DNA of 41,767 nucleotides from Candidatus Uhrbacteria bacterium (GTDB lineage: Bacteria; Patescibacteriota; Patescibacteriia; UBA9934). A model generated the notes under the pieces. The model did not search any database and was not told the origin of the DNA. It saw nothing but the letters and a program-made list of their open reading frames with translations. Location of the stretch: positions 1-41,767 of the forward strand of contig CALRCK010000001.1 in NCBI GenBank assembly GCA_943354605.1, written 5' to 3'. Position 1 is the first letter of the stretch. The number at the start of each line of letters is the position of its first letter. The position numbers and the translations under genes were made by a program. Positions 1 to 11,183 of this stretch are shown one piece after another.

Positions 1-476
1 TCCTTCACCTGTTCGATAGTCATCTGGCGCGCGTCCTCGTTCACGTCGGTAATAATGAAGCTCGCGAAGTACACCACCTTTTCCAAGGTCTGAACGCCCA
101 TATCGAGCATGGTGCCAATTTTTGACGGCACACCGCGCAAGAACCAGATGTGTGTGACTGGCGAAGCAAGCTCAATGTGGCCCATACGCTCACGGCGAAC
201 GCTAGCCTGGGTAACTTCAACGTTACACTTGTCACACACAATGCCCTTGTAGCGGATCTTCTTGTACTTTCCACAGTAACACTCCCAGTCTTTCGACGGT
301 CCGAAAATTTCCTCCGCAAACAAACCCTGCTTTTCTGGCTTTTGGGTGCGGTAGTTGATGGTTTCCGGCTTGCTCACCTCACCGTAGCTCCAGCCGCGGA
401 TCACTTCTGGTGAAGCAACCTTCAAACGGATGGAATCGAAGTCGGTAGACTTTAATGTATCGAATTTCATGGCCAT
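1..476 (-). CDS. rpoC: DNA-directed RNA polymerase subunit beta' (N-terminal part, runs off window start)
   Basis: Reverse strand from ATG at 476 reads [112 protein letters not shown], the typical RpoC zinc-ribbon start; lies just downstream of rpoB. Confidence 0.95.
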   Translation of the reverse strand, partial: MAMKFDTLKSTDFDSIRLKVASPEVIRGWSYGEVSKPETINYRTQKPEKQGLFAEEIFGPSKDWECYCGKYKKIRYKGIVCDKCNVEVTQASVRRERMGHIELASPVTHIWFLRGVPSKIGTMLDMGVQTLEKVVYFASFIITDVNEDARQMTIEQVK

Positions 477-488
477 ATGGAGGGGCGC

Positions 489-3707
<3,219 letters not shown>

Positions 3708-3714
3708 AGACGGT

Positions 3715-3840
3715 GTTAACGAATCTCTTTGGTCGATTTTCGACTCAGATCATCGGAAACTCGCTCAACGTACACATGAAGTACGCCTCGCGAGCTTTCC
3801 TCGATCTTCATCGAAACTCGCCGCAAATATATTCGTTAAC
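3715..3840. repeat. Long imperfect palindrome, family copy A
   Basis: Outer arms GTTAACGAAT/ATTCGTTAAC perfect; core CTCAACGTACACATGAAGTACGCCTCG at 3764-3790; starts 8 nt upstream of the rpoB ATG. Confidence 0.85.
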
Positions 3841-3866
3841 GAAAAAATCGCCGCGTAAGCGACGGT
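3841..3866 (-). terminator. Intrinsic terminator/attenuator-like hairpin in rpoB leader
   Basis: Minus strand CGTCGC-TTAC-GCGGCG followed by ATTTTTTC. Confidence 0.5.
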
Positions 3867-4022
3867 TATTATAGGTTCTTCGAGTTCGTAACGGTGCGGC
3901 CTGGGGTTGGCATGCACTGACGATTGAAGAATTTGGGTATCGCGTTAGCAGTCAGGGGTCAATGCTGCCCACAGCAGCTGCCCGGAGACGACACAACGAA
4001 GGTTCCCAAGTGGTCGCGAGGA

Positions 4023-4055
4023 TATCACGCCATCAATACTGCGTCAACCTAAAAC
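4023..4055 (-). promoter_or_regulatory. Candidate sigma70-type promoter upstream of rpoB (approximate coordinates)
   Basis: Minus strand TTGACG-CAGTATTGATGGCGTGA(17)-TATCCT. Confidence 0.5.
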
Positions 4056-4146
4056 CAGTGGACAACTTTTACGTTTTGTCGCTGAGGTTGGCGGAGAATT
4101 CAATAAATCTTTCCATTGGCCCATACGCCGCAACCGTGCTGAAGAC

Positions 4147-4175
4147 TGGACTTTTTGGCTAATTTCTGCTATATT
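4147..4175 (+). promoter_or_regulatory. Candidate promoter for the 4197 small ORF
   Basis: TGGACT-17 nt-TATATT with TGC just before the -10. Confidence 0.5.
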
Positions 4176-4196
4176 ATATGCGCAACTGGAGCTTGC

Positions 4197-4499
4197 ATGT
4201 CTTTCCCTCACGCCACCCGCCTCGGTCTCGCCACCCCTTCCGATTCAGCCAACCCCGACCTCGACAAGTGCGAGCGTCACGGCTCGCCGCTGACCAACGG
4301 CCACTGCCTGCATTGTCTGGACTCGGTCGATCTCGGGCTCTGGACCCCGCCCTCTCCCGGCACCGAAGATGCGGCTGATCGTCCGGCTTCCCGCCCCATG
4401 CTCGTCGGCAGCCCGTTCGAGCAGTTCGGAATGCCCTTCCTCGGCCACGGCGCCGGACAGCCGACCGCGATGGAGGAGGGCGATCAGGCGAACGAATAG
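4197..4499 (+). CDS. Small hypothetical protein with CxxH/CxxC zinc-ribbon-like residues
   Basis: 100 aa MSFPHATRLGLATPSDSANPDLDKCERHGSPLTNGHCLHCLDSV...; own promoter, GC-rich codons, followed by a hairpin. Confidence 0.6.
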   Translation: MSFPHATRLGLATPSDSANPDLDKCERHGSPLTNGHCLHCLDSVDLGLWTPPSPGTEDAADRPASRPMLVGSPFEQFGMPFLGHGAGQPTAMEEGDQANE

Positions 4500-4515
4500 T
4501 TCACCTGCCACGCAC

Positions 4516-4563
4516 ACCCCGCAGTTCGCAGAGACCCCCGCTGGTCTCGCGATCGGCGGGGTG
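4516..4563 (+). terminator. GC-rich hairpin after the small ORF
   Basis: CACCCCGC ... GCGGGGTG with inner AGAGACC/GGTCTC stem, then TTTCGATTT. Confidence 0.55.
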
Positions 4564-4579
4564 TTTCGATTTCAAAACC

Positions 4580-4611
4580 GAAAAACACTCCGATCATTCG
4601 GAGTGTTTTTC
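4580..4611. terminator. Bidirectional intrinsic terminator
   Basis: GAAAAACACTCCGATCATTCGGAGTGTTTTTC. Confidence 0.75.
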
Positions 4612-4792
4612 TCAATCAAGATGCAGGAGGAGAACGAGCGAAAAAGTATTTACCCGTCCATTGAACGAAGGAGAGAGTCATCTTACACCGTTTGTGTAAG
4701 GCCGTTCACGCACGCGTAAACGTATGCCTGTCTCCACCCGCAACTCAAGAACGCAATGCGCTGTCATTTCGTTCTCTTTCACTATACGTCGT

Positions 4793-5851
4793 TTATACCT
4801 CTTCTGCAACAGCATCTTTTTCACCGGCATTCGATGTTGGACGTGATGCGAATCCCTCACTCTTTAGTGCCGCGGCTGTTGTTGCGGCACGCATTGCGGC
4901 GAGTGTCTTTGGATGCTCGCGCAAATACTGTTTTGCCACTTCGCGGCCAACGCCCAACTTCTCTTCGCCGAAGAGATAGCTGTTCCCACGCTTATCGACT
5001 GATCCAACTTCCACACCAAGATCAAGCATGTCACCAGCGATGGAAATGCCTTCATTGTACATAATATCGAACTCACACGTGCGAAATGGTGGAGCAACTT
5101 TGTTTTTGACAATCTTCACCTTGACGCGGTTTCCAACAATCTTTTCGCCTTGCTTAATTTGCGCCGCGCGCCGAATTTCCATGCGCACCGACGCATAAAA
5201 CTTCAGCGCGTTTCCACCAGGCGTTGTTTCCGGATTGCCAAACATCACACCAATCTTCATACGAATCTGGTTGATGAAAATCACCACTGTTCCAGATTTC
5301 GCCACAATACCCGTGAGCTTTCGCAGCGCCTGGCTCATCAATCGCGCCTGCAAACCCATGTGTGAATCACCCATGTCGCCCTCAATTTCCGCCTTTGGCA
5401 CGAGCGCCGCAACAGAATCGACCACCACAACGTCAATTGCGTTTGATCGAACGAGTGTTTCCACAATTTCGAGCGCCTGTTCGCCGGTATCCGGCTGCGA
5501 AATGAACAGCTCGTCGATGTTCACGCCGACTTTTCGTGCGTAGTCGGGATCCATAGCGTGTTCAGCATCCACAAACGCTGCAATACCACCCTGTTTCTGG
5601 CATTCCGCGATAATGTGCTGCGCAAGCGTTGTTTTTCCGGACGACTCTGGGCCGTAAATTTCCACCACACGACCGCGAGGAACACCAAGAGCTCCAAGCG
5701 CGAGGTCGAGCGAAAGACACCCCGTTGGAATTGCATCAACATTCGTTGACTTCTGATCCCCAAGTCGCATGATCGATCCCTCACCAAACTTCTGCTTGAT
5801 CTGCCCGATTGCCGCATTCGCAGCAGTCAGCCTCGCATTCTCCTTTGCCAT
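4793..5851 (-). CDS. recA: Recombinase RecA
   Basis: 352 aa with GPESSGKTT Walker [43 protein letters not shown]. Confidence 0.98.
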   Translation of the reverse strand: MAKENARLTAANAAIGQIKQKFGEGSIMRLGDQKSTNVDAIPTGCLSLDLALGALGVPRGRVVEIYGPESSGKTTLAQHIIAECQKQGGIAAFVDAEHAMDPDYARKVGVNIDELFISQPDTGEQALEIVETLVRSNAIDVVVVDSVAALVPKAEIEGDMGDSHMGLQARLMSQALRKLTGIVAKSGTVVIFINQIRMKIGVMFGNPETTPGGNALKFYASVRMEIRRAAQIKQGEKIVGNRVKVKIVKNKVAPPFRTCEFDIMYNEGISIAGDMLDLGVEVGSVDKRGNSYLFGEEKLGVGREVAKQYLREHPKTLAAMRAATTAAALKSEGFASRPTSNAGEKDAVAEEV

Positions 5852-5895
5852 ACAAAAATAGTGGATGATTCAGCACGATTTCGATCACGACAAGG

Positions 5896-6013
5896 ACGCA
5901 TATATTTCAGACCGATTTCGATGCGCGACGAAGAGAGGATCGTCAAGACGTACTTCATAGTACGTCGTCGATACTCTCGAGGAGCAAGTCGAAAGCGGGC
6001 GAAATAGATGCGT
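5896..6013. repeat. Long imperfect palindrome, related copy D (divergent core)
   Basis: Arms ACGCATATATTTC.../...GAAATAGATGCGT; center GACGTACTTCATAGTACGTC; upstream of recA. Confidence 0.7.
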
Positions 6014-6048
6014 ACTTTGCAATACGAACATCTACCGAACAGTCTACA

Positions 6049-6771
6049 CTACTTCGAAACGAAGCTCACCTCAGATATCCCCACCGCTCCCCCATCATGC
6101 TTCTCATCAAAAACGACGCGGCGAACTTCTGTTGATTTTTGGGAGTATCGACGCGCCCCTTCCACCGTAATCACGTTCAATCCAAGAGAAAGATCCACCG
6201 TCGTCGTAAATGTTTTGTCGTCGTTCACCACCACCTGATGTCCATTCACCAGCAACGTCACATCGTCATTCTCCACGTGCCCATGCACAGCAACCAATGC
6301 GGTGTCTGCGGCAAAACCGTCCGCAGGACCCTCAATAACGATATGCGGTGGGCGAAGCATACCGCTCACCTGCCACAAAAAATACCCCACAAATAACGTT
6401 CCAATAACCGCAAGCGCGGAAAATTTCAGAAATGCTGCCGACGAGAACAACCACGATTTTCGAACACGCTGACGAGGTAGTCGGTGCGGCGCGAGCAAAT
6501 CCATCCGACCACTCTCCTGTTCGTAAAGTTCCAAGAAATACGTTTCGTCCGCGCCAAGAACTCGTGCATACGCCTTAATGAAGTTTCGCGTATAGAGCGG
6601 CTCTGGCAATTCGTCGTATCGGCCGCGCTCAAGCGCCTCGAGATATCGCTTTTGAATATGCGTCGTCTCCTCCAACATGATGAGACTCACCGCCTGCCCA
6701 CGACGAAGCGCGCGGAGCTTTTCTCCGAGCGTTTGCGGAACACGATCGAGTTTTCTCATGACAAAAACCAT
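6049..6771 (-). CDS. RodZ-like helix-turn-helix membrane protein
   Basis: 240 aa; N-terminal HTH (LGEKLRALRRGQAVSLIMLEETTHIQKRYLEALERGRYDELPEPLYTRNFIKAYARVLG), one TM segment, extracytoplasmic beta-rich C-terminus. Confidence 0.8.
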   Translation of the reverse strand: MVFVMRKLDRVPQTLGEKLRALRRGQAVSLIMLEETTHIQKRYLEALERGRYDELPEPLYTRNFIKAYARVLGADETYFLELYEQESGRMDLLAPHRLPRQRVRKSWLFSSAAFLKFSALAVIGTLFVGYFLWQVSGMLRPPHIVIEGPADGFAADTALVAVHGHVENDDVTLLVNGHQVVVNDDKTFTTTVDLSLGLNVITVEGARRYSQKSTEVRRVVFDEKHDGGAVGISEVSFVSK

Positions 6772-6773
6772 AG

Positions 6774-9038
6774 CTAAATTTTCACGTCTTCATCGGCATC
6801 TTCATCGTCCGCCGTACCGATGTGTGCGTTAATGGTTGGCTCGTGATGCTCTTCGTCGGCAACATCGTCGTCTTCAACGTCCTCATCGGGAATATCCTCG
6901 TCCACCATTTCCGATCCCGCTGGCGGCCATTCACTCACCAACACTTCACGCGGTTTTGCGCCGTCGGCAGGCCCAACCACGCCAAGTTTTTCCATCAAAT
7001 CCACAATACGCGCAGCACGAGAATACCCCACCTTCATGCGGCGCTGAAGGAACGATGTGGAAACTTTTCCAGCATCGATCGCAATGGCAATCGCGTCATC
7101 AAGCAGCGTGTCCTGATCAGCAGGATCCATCGACACTCCCCCGGTGCTCGAACCACCTTCGGTAATTTGATAGTTGTAATCCGGCTCACTTTCCTCCTTC
7201 AAGAACGCAACAACACGTTCAATCTCCGATTCTGCAACATATGCACCTTGCGCACGCTTTGGCTTGGACAATTCCGGCGTGCTCATGAGCATATCTCCAC
7301 GGCCGAGCAACTTTTCTGCACCACCAGTATCAAGGATCGTCTTCGAATCCACCTGCGATGCAACCGCGAACGCCAACCGCGTTGGAATGTTCGCCTTAAT
7401 GATTCCCGTAATGACATCAACAGATGGGCGCTGTGTTGCAAGAATCAAATGAATACCGGCTGCACGAGCCATCTGGGCAATGCGAACAATAACCGCTTCA
7501 ACATCGCGCTTGTTCTGACTCATCAAGTCTGCAAGCTCGTCGATGACGATAACGATGCGCGGCATGCGTTCTTTGCTCTTGGCGTTGTACGAATCAATAT
7601 CCTTTGCACCAAATTTGGAAAGATGATCAAGCCGACGCTCCATTTCACGTACGGCCCACTTGAGCGCATTGATAGCCTCATCCGCCTTCACGATCGGCGG
7701 AATCAGCAAATGAGGAATGCCAGCGTATACCGAAAGCTCAACGCGCTTCGGGTCCACCATGATGAGCTTCAAATCGTCCGGACCGTTTTGATAAAGGAGC
7801 GAAATAATAATGTCGTTCAAACAGACCGATTTACCGGAGCCCGTCGCGCCAGCAACCAACATGTGCGGCGCACGCTCCACCATCATCATCTGCGTTGCGC
7901 CAGTAATGTCTTTTCCCAGGGGAACGCTGAAACTCGACTTCCGGTGCTTGAATTCTTTCGATTCTAAAAGCTCCCGCAAACACACTCGACCGATGGTCTG
8001 ATTCGGTACCTCGATTCCGACAAGCGACTTTCCTGGAATTGGTGCCTCAATACGAATTGGGTGTGCCGCAAGTGCCAACGCGAGATCGTTCTGCAGTGCA
8101 ACAATACGCGCAAGCTTGATGCCGGCCGGTGGTTTGAGCGCGTACTGCGTGACGGTTGGACCAACACGAACCTCCTCAACTTCAACGTCGATACCGAATT
8201 GGTGCAGTGTTTTGACGATAAGTTCCGTTCCGCGATCAAGATCACCACTCTTCGCATCGGAGCTCTTGAGCTCAAGAAGTTCGAGCGGAATCTCGATGGT
8301 TCGGCGCTCTTTGCTCGTCATGACGTGTTCCTGATTGCCAGTAAAAATTCTCGGCGTCTTTTTCTCCGGTTCCTGATCATCTTCTTCATCGGCCACCTCG
8401 TCATTCTCAGGCTCCGATTCCGTGTCTTGCTCTTCCTCCAACTTCTTTCGCTCATCAAACGGAAGATCGTCTTCTTCGTCATCCTCTTCATCAACCGACT
8501 TCCGTGTCATTCCGCCGAACAGCGTCATCGGAACGTCCAAAATCGATTTCAACGACGCATTAAACAGCAAAACGCACGACACGGAGAGCAATGCGAGCGC
8601 AACAATGAACGCCGCGAACGACCCCATCGCGCCAACAAGAAATTGCGAAACAATCAGTCCAACAACACCGCCAGCATTCTTCAACGCGTCGCCTTTCGTG
8701 ACCCCATGTGCAAACACCATGTTCAACATGCCGTTCAACGAAATGAGAAGGAGTAAAAACGACCCTGCGCCGCGGAACGTAATGAGTTGCTTGTCGCGAA
8801 ACACGACGTCGGCAGCAATCAAGAAAAAAATCACCGGAACAATGGCCCGAGCAATGCCAAGAAACGATGCAAGTTGTCCATCAATCCACGCACCAACGTT
8901 TCCCGCAAAACCAAAGAAACTTAACGCGAGCACTGCGCCCAATGCCGCAAGAAGAATCGCCATCACACTCTGCCGAACGTCGTCCCCCATGAGAGGTTCA
9001 TCAATGTCCACCGCAGATTTTTTCAACGTTTTTGCCAT
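6774..9038 (-). CDS. ftsK: DNA translocase FtsK/SpoIIIE
   Basis: N-terminal TM segments, acidic linker, MLVAGATGSGKSVCLNDII Walker A, IVIVIDELADLM, C-terminal gamma-like winged helix; start chosen at MAKTLKK. Confidence 0.93.
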   Translation of the reverse strand: MAKTLKKSAVDIDEPLMGDDVRQSVMAILLAALGAVLALSFFGFAGNVGAWIDGQLASFLGIARAIVPVIFFLIAADVVFRDKQLITFRGAGSFLLLLISLNGMLNMVFAHGVTKGDALKNAGGVVGLIVSQFLVGAMGSFAAFIVALALLSVSCVLLFNASLKSILDVPMTLFGGMTRKSVDEEDDEEDDLPFDERKKLEEEQDTESEPENDEVADEEDDQEPEKKTPRIFTGNQEHVMTSKERRTIEIPLELLELKSSDAKSGDLDRGTELIVKTLHQFGIDVEVEEVRVGPTVTQYALKPPAGIKLARIVALQNDLALALAAHPIRIEAPIPGKSLVGIEVPNQTIGRVCLRELLESKEFKHRKSSFSVPLGKDITGATQMMMVERAPHMLVAGATGSGKSVCLNDIIISLLYQNGPDDLKLIMVDPKRVELSVYAGIPHLLIPPIVKADEAINALKWAVREMERRLDHLSKFGAKDIDSYNAKSKERMPRIVIVIDELADLMSQNKRDVEAVIVRIAQMARAAGIHLILATQRPSVDVITGIIKANIPTRLAFAVASQVDSKTILDTGGAEKLLGRGDMLMSTPELSKPKRAQGAYVAESEIERVVAFLKEESEPDYNYQITEGGSSTGGVSMDPADQDTLLDDAIAIAIDAGKVSTSFLQRRMKVGYSRAARIVDLMEKLGVVGPADGAKPREVLVSEWPPAGSEMVDEDIPDEDVEDDDVADEEHHEPTINAHIGTADDEDADEDVKI

Positions 9039-9123
9039 AGCGAAACAGAATGCGGTTGCAATAGCTCTATTGTACATCGGATTGAGACGAATCCCGTTGT
9101 GGAGAACCTGTGCAATAAACCGA

Positions 9124-9146
9124 AACCCCGCAGTTTCGTGCTGCGG
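9124..9146 (-). terminator. Intrinsic terminator of the 9188-9439 gene
   Basis: Minus strand CCCCGCAGCACGAAACTGCGGGG followed by TTTCGGTTT. Confidence 0.65.
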
Positions 9147-9187
9147 GGCTCGTGGCCGATGTTCGGAAGAACGTACGTCGGCGTGGA

Positions 9188-9439
9188 TCAGTGGACGAGC
9201 TCAAGGCCCGTGTTGTGCCACTCCTGCTTGTTCGTGATGGCGGCACACCGGACGGCGTCCGATGCTTCGAAACTGGAATAGACCTGCAGGTGAGACGGCC
9301 GGTCCTCTTCGTCTTCCGTCACCTCGGTCGAGACGGTGACGCCAGCATGGAGGACGAGCATCTGGACCAGCCAATCGACGACGCTTCGGTTGAAGTTCGT
9401 GGGGAGGGAGAACTTGAGGACGAGAACGCGTGTAGCCAT
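9188..9439 (-). CDS. Small hypothetical protein
   Basis: 83 aa MATRVLVLKFSLPTNFNRSVVDWLVQMLVLHAGVTVSTEVTEDEEDRPSHLQVYSSFEASDAVRCAAITNKQEWHNTGLELVH; SD-like AGGAGCC, own promoter and terminator. Confidence 0.65.
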   Translation of the reverse strand: MATRVLVLKFSLPTNFNRSVVDWLVQMLVLHAGVTVSTEVTEDEEDRPSHLQVYSSFEASDAVRCAAITNKQEWHNTGLELVH

Positions 9440-9478
9440 GGAGGCTCCTGGGAGGGTGAACGGAAACAAAGCCACAAA

Positions 9479-9507
9479 ATGATAGCATATTTTCCAAAGA
9501 AAATCAA
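9479..9507 (-). promoter_or_regulatory. Promoter of the 9188-9439 gene
   Basis: Minus strand TTGATT-17 nt-TATCAT, TGC before the -10. Confidence 0.6.
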
Positions 9508-9514
9508 TATTTCA

Positions 9515-9545
9515 TTGACTTTTTTTGGATTTGCGGGCCTAATGA
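9515..9545 (+). promoter_or_regulatory. Candidate promoter of the 9563 gene
   Basis: TTGACT-19 nt-TAATGA; divergent from the preceding promoter. Confidence 0.35.
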
Positions 9546-9562
9546 TGCACCGGAGGTTCTTC

Positions 9563-10075
9563 ATGTTCTCTCATTCCCCCCTCGTCAACGTCCTTCGCGA
9601 TGCCCAGGCGTTCGCAGCCGACCAATCCGCCGATGGCTTCCGGAACTGGAAGTCGTTCCTGATCCCCATGCCCCGGCCCGTAAGCCGGGGGATCTGGCAC
9701 GTCATGTCGCCTGGGGTCCAGGTGATGATCATCGAGGCCTTCCCCTGCGATGGCGAGCCGCCCCTGGTCCAGCTCGCGCGACCGATGGGCATCCTGATGC
9801 TGAAGGGGCACTGCTGCCGTCTCAACACCGTCGTCGGAACTGGCCCGGCCGAGATCTCAACAGTGACGATGATGCCTGGACGGCGCGTGTACATCCAAAC
9901 GCCCGGGACACGCTGCAGCGTGAACCCGGTTGGGGATCCCTGCATCGCGCTCGTCGTTCGGCTCCCGCCATTCTCCTCCGCAAACATGATAGAGCCTCGC
10001 CGGATCGACGAACTTCCGACGGAGCACGCCACGATCCTCAAGAACGAGGCCAAACGACTTCTCCTTGTTGGCTGA
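9563..10075 (+). CDS. Hypothetical protein (orphan, GC-rich)
   Basis: 170 aa from ATG preceded by CGGAGG; MFSHSPLVNVLRDAQAFAADQSADGFRNWKSFLIPMPRPVSRGIWHVMSPGVQVMIIEAFPCDGEPP... Confidence 0.65.
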   Translation: MFSHSPLVNVLRDAQAFAADQSADGFRNWKSFLIPMPRPVSRGIWHVMSPGVQVMIIEAFPCDGEPPLVQLARPMGILMLKGHCCRLNTVVGTGPAEISTVTMMPGRRVYIQTPGTRCSVNPVGDPCIALVVRLPPFSSANMIEPRRIDELPTEHATILKNEAKRLLLVG

Positions 10076-10097
10076 CGACACAGCTCAACCACACACG

Positions 10098-10155
10098 AAG
10101 CGCCCCACTTCCCAAGCCCGATGCACGAATCGGGCAAGGCGAAGCTGGGGCGCTG
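10098..10155 (+). terminator. Compound hairpin after the 9563 gene
   Basis: AGCGCCCCACTTC ... GAAGCTGGGGCGCT enclosing GCCCGAT-GCACGA-ATCGGGC. Confidence 0.6.
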
Positions 10156-10200
10156 TCGATTTCTGATACGGAAGCAATTGCGCATCTGTGGAAAAATATT

Positions 10201-10229
10201 TTGACGTTCGTCCTTTGTTCGGGTACTGT
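10201..10229 (+). promoter_or_regulatory. Strong promoter upstream of a non-coding region and tRNA-like gene
   Basis: TTGACG-17 nt-TACTGT. Confidence 0.6.
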
Positions 10230-10279
10230 ATAAACACTCGGGTGTGGGCTTTGCCCAAAACTCCGGTGTCGCAAATCTG

Positions 10280-10328
10280 CTCCCCACGCAGTCATGTGAA
10301 AACATGATTTGTGTTGGGAGTATTTTTG
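10280..10328 (+). terminator. Terminator-like hairpin with T-rich tail, upstream of tRNA-like gene
   Basis: CTCCCCACGCAG-TCATGT-GAAA-ACATGA-TTTGTGTTGGGAG followed by TATTTTTG. Confidence 0.55.
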
Positions 10329-10346
10329 TTCTATCCCGGGCCGATC

Positions 10347-10422
10347 GGGCCTATGGTGTAAAAGGTCAACATATCCGAGTCGACACCGGAAGTTACGAGT
10401 TCAATTCTCGTTGGGTCCACCA
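10347..10422 (+). tRNA. tRNA or tRNA-like RNA with non-canonical anticodon loop (apparent anticodon CGA)
   Basis: 76 nt reading as 7 bp acceptor GGGCCTA/TGGGTCC, 4 bp D stem GTGT/ACAT with GG in loop, anticodon arm TCCGA-GTCGACA-CCGGA, T arm ACGAG-TTCAATT-CTCGT, encoded ACCA. Confidence 0.6.
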
Positions 10423-10447
10423 CGGTTCGATCAAACGGCCCGGGACC

Positions 10448-10479
10448 AAAAAACTCCACCGAATTTCGGTGGAGTTTTT
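10448..10479. terminator. Bidirectional intrinsic terminator between tRNA-like gene and efp
   Basis: AAAAAACTCCACCGAATTTCGGTGGAGTTTTT. Confidence 0.8.
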
Positions 10480-10485
10480 CTTTTC

Positions 10486-11052
10486 TTACTTCGCAACGCG
10501 TTCCACGTAGTCGCCGGTTTCGGTGTTGACGAGAACGTTGTCGCCTTCTTTCACGAAGATTGGGACGCGGATCACCATGCCGTTGTCGACCGTAGCATCC
10601 TTGAGCACGTTTCCCGATGCAGTGTCGCCCTTTGTTGCAGGCTCAGTCTGTGTGATGGTGTATTGAATCTTCAGTGGAAGTTCGATGGAAATTGCCTTGT
10701 CGCCGTGCATAATGACGGTAACGTCCAAGCCTTCCTTGAGGAACTTCATGTCTTCACCCACCATGTCCTTACTCAACATCACCTGGTCGAACGTTTGACC
10801 GTCCATACACGTAATGGAATCCGCGTCGCTGTAGATGAACTGCATCTTGCGGTTGTTCACGGTTTCGAACGTGAGCGTTTCTGCACTCTTGAAGTTGTTC
10901 TCCACCACCTTTCCAGTTGCGAGCGACTTAATACGTGTGCGGACGAATGAACTTCCCTTTCCTGGCGACACGCGCTGGAAACTGGTGACAACCCACAAGT
11001 CGCCATTCAAATTGATGACCGTACCCTTTTTAATATCGTTCGGAGATGCCAT
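10486..11052 (-). CDS. efp: Translation elongation factor P
   Basis: 188 aa; MASPNDIKKGTVINLNGDLWVVTSFQRVSPGKGSSFVRTRIKSLATGKVVENNFKSAETL..., with lysine at the PGKG modification loop. Confidence 0.95.
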   Translation of the reverse strand: MASPNDIKKGTVINLNGDLWVVTSFQRVSPGKGSSFVRTRIKSLATGKVVENNFKSAETLTFETVNNRKMQFIYSDADSITCMDGQTFDQVMLSKDMVGEDMKFLKEGLDVTVIMHGDKAISIELPLKIQYTITQTEPATKGDTASGNVLKDATVDNGMVIRVPIFVKEGDNVLVNTETGDYVERVAK

Positions 11053-11058
11053 AGATGG

Positions 11059-11179
11059 AAAACTTACCCAAGTTATTCACCTGCGTTGTCGCCGCTGTGG
11101 TCCTCGCTCACCGTACATATGCAGTACGCCTCGCTTCGGTCCTCGCGGTTCCTAGCAGCTGAACAACTTAGTAAGTTTT
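11059..11179. repeat. Long imperfect palindrome, family copy B
   Basis: Arms AAAACTTACCCAAGTTATTCA.../...TGAACAACTTAGTAAGTTTT; core CTCACCGTACATATGCAGTACGCCTCG at 11107-11133; between epmA-like stop and efp start. Confidence 0.85.
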
Positions 11180-11183
11180 GAAA

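Noticed and set aside
9571-10305. 244 aa minus-strand ORF
   Set aside because: Antisense to 9563-10075, which starts after a good SD; it also crosses the hairpin and promoter region
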